Below are positions 51,623 through 57,102 of a stretch of DNA of 57,102 nt, piece by piece (position 1 is the first letter of the stretch; each line of letters starts with the position of its first letter). The stretch is from an uncultured Mycoplasmatota bacterium (lineage in GTDB: Bacteria > Bacillota_I > Bacilli_A > RF39 > UBA660). The DNA lies in the NCBI GenBank assembly GCA_947646095.1, contig CANSFI010000009.1, positions 1 through 57,102 on the forward strand. Direction: 5' to 3'. A program made the position numbers and the translations under genes. The notes under the pieces were generated by a model. That model made no database searches, was not told where the DNA came from, and saw only the letters and a program-made list of their open reading frames with translations.

Positions 51623-52058
51623 TCAAAACATCATCAAAAAACGATTATAAAACTCCATATAGTCTTCATGATTAAATCCATGAAATAAACTTTCTTGATT
51701 TCTATTTATAATTTTTTTGAACAAACCTCTATTTAACACTTTTATTTCTTTTAAAACTTTTAGTAAAAAAAGAAAGAAATTTTGATTCTAACATATTATA
51801 TGAAAATATATCTTCATCATGTTCTTTTATGTAATCAATATTTTCTTTAATAAATTTTATTTGTTCTTTTTCTGATAATTTACTGATAATGAAATAAATC
51901 GAAAGAGGTATCCATATTATTTTTAGCTATATTACCTTACTTGTATATTCATCACATATTTTAAGTGCTTTTTCTTCTTCATCAGAACTTATATTTGTTG
52001 TTACAGGGACAAGCTTTTTTATTAATGACTTAATTTTTTCTTCAATTACTTCTGTCAT
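51623..52058 (-). pseudogene. Frameshifted gene of unknown function
   Basis: Starts MTEVIEEKIKSLIKKLVPVT with an AAGGTTGAT-like site. A short frame then gives AKNNMDTSFDLFHYQ, the first frame resumes with SEKEQIKFIKENIDYIKEHD, and a shift at a T7 run gives LLKVLKEIKVLNRGLFKKI to LMMF and a TGA at 51623. Restoring about three one-base shifts gives one soluble helical protein of roughly 145 residues. It lies downstream of the ankyrin/AAA+ pseudogene and may have been its partner gene. Confidence 0.65.
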
Positions 52059-52082
52059 AGAAATCAACCTTTCTATTATATT

Positions 52083-53595
52083 TTAATGCTTATTAAAATA
52101 TACATATAATATTTTTTCAATTGGTTTAGAAACATTGTTATCTAATCTTTTTAGTCGTGTGATTGCTTGATTTTTTGAAAAATCGTAAATTCTATCACAA
52201 TATTCAAAGCTTTCGATAAAGTGATCTGGAGTTATAAATTCGCTATCATACACTTGCGCTAAAGCAAAATCCTTATCAATTATTGAAATAGATAGATCTG
52301 GATTGTTGACTATATCATTATATACTCTATGACCTTTTTCAGTAGATTCTAATATAATACTTACTATTTTATTTTTTATATTGGCATTTTCAAATAAAAT
52401 TCCTGTTGTTATAAAATAATCACTAATTGCTTTATCAATTATTTGATACAAAATTTCTTTAGTTGGCTCTTGTACTTTAATTTTTTCAAATCTTCTTTTA
52501 AGTGCATCATTAGAGAAAAATTCACTATATCTTTTTTCAGTAGTGATACCAATAACCTTTAGATTTGTTTTATCAATATAATACTTTAACATTGATGCCA
52601 TATCATTATTCTTTCCTTTAGAAGAACCAATACCATATATTATCCATAAATAAAATAACATCATATTTTTTGCATAAGTTCATTAATTCAATCATATTTT
52701 CTTCAAATTGACCATTGTATTGACAGCCAGCAACTACTTCACTAGGATTAACTTCTAAAATGATTTTGCCTTGTAAAAATCTTGGAATTTGACCTGTTTT
52801 TATTCTATAAACTAATTCTTCTACTAATACTGTTTTTCCTACCCCTGATTCTCCTACAATTATTGGTCGTTTTTTATTTTAAGCTAAGGTGACTATAAGA
52901 TTTTTCAGTTCTTTTTCTCTCCCAATTGTAGGAGGAAATAAATAGTTTTTCTTATTTAATATTTTACCAAACTTTTCTAATTCAGATATTTCTTTTTTAG
53001 ATAAAGTTTGAATTGATGTTTCTACTTTATTTAATGCATTACTATCTACACTAAGTTTAATTTGTTCTTTTTTACATAAATTAGCATTAAACATTTTTTA
53101 AATCTTTCTATTTGCAAATCTGAATATTGTTTTTGAAATATCATTGCTTCAATTAAATTTCTTCCATCATGATCTATTTTTGTAGAATCAAACCCATTTA
53201 AACATAATAATTCATATATTTTTTCAACTTCTCCCAAATAATTATCACTATAAATTGCAGTATGAACAATAGTATCTTTATCACTATCAACATGATTAAC
53301 ATCTAAATTGTACTTTAATGCTTCATATAATGTTTAAAATAAACTCTTCACTATAACCAGTATATAGGGCTGTTTGAATAAAAATATAATTAAAACATGC
53401 TTTTAAATTAGGGTTAATTCCAACTTTTAAAAGTGTTTGAATTGCTAAGAAACATTTTTCTTCATCATATTTGTTATCGATTGTAATCATCTATATACTC
53501 TAAACTTTTAAATGCTTCTTGCAATTTTTTATATTAGAATTAATATCATATGTCATATTCGATATTAACTCTCTAATATCATTTATACTTAACAT
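52083..53595 (-). pseudogene. Ankyrin-repeat Clp-type AAA+ ATPase, decayed
   Basis: The ATG at 53595 has AGGAGGAAAA. Read through about six lesions, the product has an N-terminal ankyrin-like region (NLDVNHVDSDKDTIVHTAIY, GFDSTKIDHDGRNLIEAM), then a linker and a Clp/HSP100 D1-type AAA+ domain: TIGREKELKNLI, Walker A VGESGVGKTVLVEELVYRIK, the pore-loop region VVAGCQYNGQFEEN, Walker B-like VILFMDN, and RRFEKIKVQEPTKE. Lesions include an in-frame TAA after NLIVTLA (52879-52881) and a frameshift in the Walker B segment. No second AAA+ domain is present. Ankyrin plus Clp AAA+ recalls the mitochondrial CLPB/Skd3 layout. Confidence 0.8.
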
Positions 53596-53985
53596 ATAAA
53601 TTTTCCTCCTTATAAAATGAGTACTATAATAGCACAAAATCTTAATTTTGAAAATATTTTTATTTATTTTTGTCACTACTTTTTAGAATGCCTCAATTGT
53701 AATTTTGAAAATATAAATTAATAAAATATATCATAAAAAAATCTGCAGTCGATTAATACACAAGATGATATAAATAAACTCATGTCACATATAAATTCTT
53801 ACAAAAGAAAAAAACTAAACGATTGTTCACCATTGCAATTGTTTAGTCTAATGTATAGCTATGATATTGCCATTACTACATCTTTTGTAAATTAATAAAA
53901 TTATACTATTGTTTACATTTTACAGATTTTTAAAACTTATTTGTTTAAACCAAAAGTTGTTCTATTCTATTAAATATTTATCTAA
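53596..53985. other. Intergenic region with a terminator
   Basis: About 390 bp with no convincing ORF. It holds the terminator at 53807-53849 and the upstream region of the AAA+ pseudogene; nothing else recognised. Confidence 0.6.
53807..53849 (-). terminator. Terminator of the DUF3137 gene
   Basis: ACTAAAC-AATTG/CAATC-GTTTAGT with a 10-nt loop followed by seven T on the minus strand. Confidence 0.85.
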
Positions 53986-54900
53986 CTAGATCCAGTAATC
54001 AATTAATTTCTTAATTATTTTAATTTGATTTTCAATTTTTCTGTTTTCTTTTTCTAAATTTATTTTTTTATAAATACTAAGCATGCTTGGTTCAAAAAAA
54101 TTTTTCTTATCACCAATACCTATATTTATTTTATTATCTAAGAAAAATAAAAATATTTTTCCGTAAGTATTATTGTATAAATACTTAAGTTTTTCAATTC
54201 TATCAGGTGTGATAATATTAAATGCTTCATTTTCATTATTTGAATAAATAACAATTTTTTTATTAAATTTATCATTTTTTATGTTTACTTTTTTATAATA
54301 CTCACATTTTAACATTTGACCATTTCTTTTACCATTAAAATTTTTAGGACCGATTTGAATATTAGCTTTAAATTTATTATTAAAACTTAAAATTAACCAC
54401 TTACCTTTAAATACTTCATTAGTACTTGAATTTCTACTACTACCATTATGATATAATTCAATATCACAATATTCAAATTTTATATTTTTATATATTGCAG
54501 AAAAATAATAATTAAAATAGCAGAAATCAACTGTTGGTATTTTCAATTTGCTACTTAATTCTTCTGAAAATTTATTAGGGCGATATATAACATCTTTAAA
54601 ATTCTTATTTAAAATATCTAATACAATATTTTTAGCATATATTTGTTTATAGCATTCAATATCTTTATTACATATAGAAAGTGTCATCCAGTATCCACAA
54701 AAAAATGTAATAAAAATACTATAAAAAATGTATTTAATTATATCAAACGTTGAATCAAATATTGAATTAAATTTTAAATCAGACATTATAATAGAAAATA
54801 ATGACATTAAAAATACCATTAAATGTATTACTAAAAATATAATTATTGTTTTAGTAATAATTTTCTTACTAATCCTTTTTAATTCATCTAAATAGTTCAT
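53986..54900 (-). CDS. DUF3137-like membrane protein
   Basis: Two N-terminal membrane helices (IITKTIIIFLVIHLMVFLMS and IIKYIFYSIFITFFCGYWMT) are followed by a cytoplasmic beta-rich domain with FCYFNYYFSAIYKNIKFEY, DIELYHNG and VFKGKWLILSFN, the FKG-type core of DUF3137 proteins. Function unknown. It lies 26 bp after the Asn/Gln-rich membrane protein gene, forming a two-gene unit. It has its own terminator at 53807. Confidence 0.78.
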   Translation of the reverse strand: MNYLDELKRISKKIITKTIIIFLVIHLMVFLMSLFSIIMSDLKFNSIFDSTFDIIKYIFYSIFITFFCGYWMTLSICNKDIECYKQIYAKNIVLDILNKNFKDVIYRPNKFSEELSSKLKIPTVDFCYFNYYFSAIYKNIKFEYCDIELYHNGSSRNSSTNEVFKGKWLILSFNNKFKANIQIGPKNFNGKRNGQMLKCEYYKKVNIKNDKFNKKIVIYSNNENEAFNIITPDRIEKLKYLYNNTYGKIFLFFLDNKINIGIGDKKNFFEPSMLSIYKKINLEKENRKIENQIKIIKKLIDYWI

Positions 54901-54925
54901 ATATTTATCTTTTTTTATTCAATCT

Positions 54926-55819
54926 TTAATCATCAAAATAGGAATTATATTTTACAATTGTATAGTGATTATTATTTTTAATATTTAAGTTATTAACATA
55001 ATTATTAGTTCTTGTTAATTGTGGATTTAAAGTATTGCTTACAATAACAAATATAATATAAATTATTATTGACATCCAAATATTGGTACCACCTTTTTGT
55101 CTACAAATATTAATTAATTCATTTTCGCTAACATTTTGATTATTAATTTTTATTTTTTCTATTTGTTTTTTTAAATAAACTATATACCATTTATTAAAAT
55201 TAACTCCAAGTACTATAGCAAATACAAAAATTAAACCATAATAAACTGTACTTGGTAAAAATCCTGAGATTATAATTATAATCATTCCTATTATTGATGG
55301 AATGTACATTTTTCTATAAAGTGTATACATCCAACTTAAAAAGAAAGCTGTAAATGAAAATTTCTTACTTATTATCTTGTTATAATTATTGCCAATATAA
55401 GCTATAATTAGTTTTTCATCTAAACAAACATTATTATCTAATATTAGATTGTTTATTAAATTATTATTTTCAATATTATTTTGTTTATTACTAAGTATGA
55501 TTGCAACAATTACACTAGGAACAATCAATAACATTGATAAAAAATATATAATTCTTAATATATATGTTAAATTATTCTCTTTTTCAATTGTTAGTGTTAA
55601 TGTAAAACTGATTACCATAGATAAAATACCTATTAAAAATATTATCAATGGTATTAACCAATATTTTTTCTTTTTAGTTTTTTCTATATTGTTAGTTTGA
55701 TTAAATTCATTATTAGATATATTATTTATCTGTTGATTATTACTTGTTTGATTATACATAGATTGTTGATTATTATTTAATTGATTTAAACTACCAAATT
55801 TATTATTTTCGTTATTCAT
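54926..55819 (-). CDS. Asn/Gln-rich membrane protein with DUF2628-like domain
   Basis: Residues 1-50 are disordered and rich in Asn and Gln. Two membrane helices follow (YWLIPLIIFLIGILSMVI and IIYFLSMLLIVPSVIVAII). From residue 145 comes a DUF2628-like core (KFSFTAFFLSWMYTLYRKMY) and three more helices. DUF2628 proteins often occur beside DUF3137 proteins in Firmicutes; their role is unknown. GGAGTTAAAAAC precedes the ATG. Confidence 0.82.
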   Translation of the reverse strand: MNNENNKFGSLNQLNNNQQSMYNQTSNNQQINNISNNEFNQTNNIEKTKKKKYWLIPLIIFLIGILSMVISFTLTLTIEKENNLTYILRIIYFLSMLLIVPSVIVAIILSNKQNNIENNNLINNLILDNNVCLDEKLIIAYIGNNYNKIISKKFSFTAFFLSWMYTLYRKMYIPSIIGMIIIIISGFLPSTVYYGLIFVFAIVLGVNFNKWYIVYLKKQIEKIKINNQNVSENELINICRQKGGTNIWMSIIIYIIFVIVSNTLNPQLTRTNNYVNNLNIKNNNHYTIVKYNSYFDD

Positions 55820-55962
55820 GTTTTTAACTCCTTTTCAACTATAATTTTTAATTATTTTCAATACAATTCTTACTTCTAACCTCCTCTACTATAATTCTAA
55901 ACTATATTCAAAATTATTTAATAAATTTATGTTAACTTTTTTATTAAAAAAATTAAACAACT

Positions 55963-55992
55963 ATAAAAAGAGTTCAATACAAACTCTTTTTC
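55963..55992 (-). terminator. Terminator of the radical SAM pseudogene
   Basis: AAAGAGTT/AACTCTTT with a 6-nt loop and a T run on the minus strand. Confidence 0.75.
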
Positions 55993-56002
55993 TTATACTC
56001 AA

Positions 56003-56712
56003 TTATTTAGCTGCTTTTTGTATTATTGTTAAAAATGATGTTTCAAATATGTTACCGAGTGCTATTTTATCTTCTTCTATAAAAGATGTACTACCTGTTT
56101 GAATTATATTACCATTACCTGTAACTAACAATTCATTTTCTTCTTTTATACTAAAATCCTTCATAATATCTTTATATGTTAGATTACTACCTATACCATT
56201 TTCTTTTGCATTCCCCTCATTCAATGTACTTTAAATTGTCCTTATTCTAGGTTTTAAAAAACTTTTATCTAGAAATGATAATTTAGAATAGTGATTTAAA
56301 ACTTCTTTACTTGGGCGTTTATGATATTGATTATTAGAAACTTCAAATAATAATTCACAATCTTTACATCCTTCTTTATTTTTTAAATAATTCATTAATT
56401 TATTTATTGAGTTTATTATTTTTTCATTATATATAAGGACCATTAGTAAAACTATTTACATAATCTATAATTGAAATATCTAATTCAATTATAGTATCTA
56501 TTAAATACTCTATAACATCTGGAACTAATGTAGGTTCTCCTCCTGTAATTGCAAAGTGGGACATTTCTACTATTTTATAATCCTTGCTTCTAAATAATTT
56601 ATCGATTATTTCTTTGGTCATATCTATATTTTGACTTTTACCTTTTAAGCAATGTTTACAATTTTGATTACGTCTTCTAGTTACTTCAAATGTTAATTTA
56701 TATATATTTCAT
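56003..56712 (-). pseudogene. Radical SAM protein, decayed
   Basis: Start ATG at 56712 (MKYI), then a frameshift at a TA run gives KLTFEVTRRRNQNCKHCLKG. The usual CxxxCxxC cluster reads RNQNCKHC, so the first Cys is Arg. The GGE motif FAITGGEPTLVPDVIEYLID is intact. A second shift near 56430 gives LIYNEKIINSINKLMNYLKN and ELLFEVSNNQYHKRP; a TAA at 56229 is followed in frame by NEGNAKENGIGSNL. Two or more frameshifts, one stop and a lost cluster Cys indicate inactivation. It may once have been a peptide-modifying radical SAM enzyme; no precursor peptide is evident here. Confidence 0.82.
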
Positions 56713-56839
56713 AAAACTCTTTCAAATTAGTTTAATTATACTTTCTTTATAAGTTTAAACAATCAATTTATATTAAAATTTATCTATTTAAAATTGTAAA
56801 TAGTTGATTACAAATAATATTAATTAATCTAAAAAATAC

Positions 56840-57102
56840 TTAGTTTTTTATGATTTTATTAATTTGTGATACACTTAGACCTGATATTTCTGATATTAAT
56901 GACATATCGAATTTCTTCTTTAACATGTTGTTAATCATTAATTGCTGTTGTTTTATTTTTCCTGTTTTCATTCCCTTCTCTAGCCCTTTTTCCAATCCTT
57001 TTTCTAAACCTTCTTTTACACCATCATCTCTAATTTGTTTTTTTAAGTCATCATAGTACCATTCATTCTCACTTTCTGTTGGACCTAAATCTGGTACTAT
57101 TC
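56840..57102 (-). CDS. Rpn-type PD-(D/E)XK nuclease/transposase, C-terminal part
   Basis: The gene enters from the right edge, so only the last 87 codons are seen. DDGVKEGLEKGLEKGLEKGM is the LEKG-repeat linker typical of Rpn recombination-promoting nucleases, followed by a short HTH-like tail (DMSLISEISGLSVSQINKII). The catalytic domain lies outside the window. Common mobile-associated family in gut Firmicutes. Confidence 0.82.
   Translation of the reverse strand, partial: IVPDLGPTESENEWYYDDLKKQIRDDGVKEGLEKGLEKGLEKGMKTGKIKQQQLMINNMLKKKFDMSLISEISGLSVSQINKIIKN

Noticed and set aside
51623-56712. Programmed frameshifting as an explanation for the broken genes
   Set aside because: The shifts are many, lack slippery-site plus pseudoknot structure and are accompanied by stop codons and a lost catalytic Cys, which fits decay better.

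Overview
The window is AT-rich DNA from a low-GC, endospore-forming Firmicute, most likely a class Bacilli lineage such as the uncultured gut Bacilli/Erysipelotrichia-like groups. The evidence is gene content: CotE, a GerE-type regulator, GerM, SpoIIIAH and a PdaA-like deacetylase for sporulation; the Bacilli-type primosome pair DnaB/DnaI; the AddAB recombinase; a T-box on thrS and an L10 leader on rplJ. TGA is used as a stop codon (for example at the end of the RsmC-like gene), so the standard bacterial code applies. No species is named because none can be read directly from the sequence.

Layout. 1-2.4 kb: a cell-wall amidase with LysM repeats (cut by the window edge), a small unknown gene and a collagen-like surface protein. 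2.4-10.4 kb: addBA, then pdaA-like, an unknown gene and tcdA. 10.5-17.3 kb: accessory genes including a split ABC exporter, an AraC-type regulator, a decayed gene, a rhodanese lipoprotein and a NatAB-type ABC pair. 17.3-21 kb: the conserved uppS-cdsA-rseP cluster (no dxr between cdsA and rseP) and rpsP-khpA. 21-25.7 kb: a Fic-fold protein lacking the catalytic His, a repeat-containing lipoprotein, cotE and a second ABC-2 pair whose ATPase has altered Walker motifs. 25.7-28 kb: two small hydrophobic peptide genes with structured leaders, tRNA-Arg(UCU), a LytTR regulator and a small amphipathic peptide ORF. 27.8-31.8 kb: gerM, gerE, spoIIIAH and thrS with its T-box. 31.8-40.3 kb: a divergent RNB-domain protein, dnaI, dnaB, an XRE regulator, yebC, rnc, yidD, a TroA-fold lipoprotein and tRNA-Ser(GCU). 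40.3-51.6 kb: the secE-nusG-rplK-rplA-rplJ-rplL-rsmC-rpoB-rpoC block, all on the minus strand. 51.6-57.1 kb: a decaying accessory zone with three multi-lesion pseudogenes (an unknown, an ankyrin/Clp-type AAA+ protein and a radical SAM protein), two membrane proteins and the end of an Rpn-type nuclease gene.

Most genes are on the minus strand. Intergenic space is tight: several terminators start inside the preceding coding sequence, and several promoters have their -35 box inside the end of the upstream gene. The strongest candidate for an undescribed system is at 25.77-26.19 kb. It holds two tandem 30-35-residue membrane peptides sharing an M(K/R)KKD start. Each has its Shine-Dalgarno region folded into a hairpin, and the second mRNA carries a 12-nt perfect match between its 5' leader and its terminator arm. 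This is the architecture of type I toxin mRNAs. A second candidate is a 32-residue cationic amphipathic peptide ORF next to the LytTR regulator, which resembles a phenol-soluble modulin.
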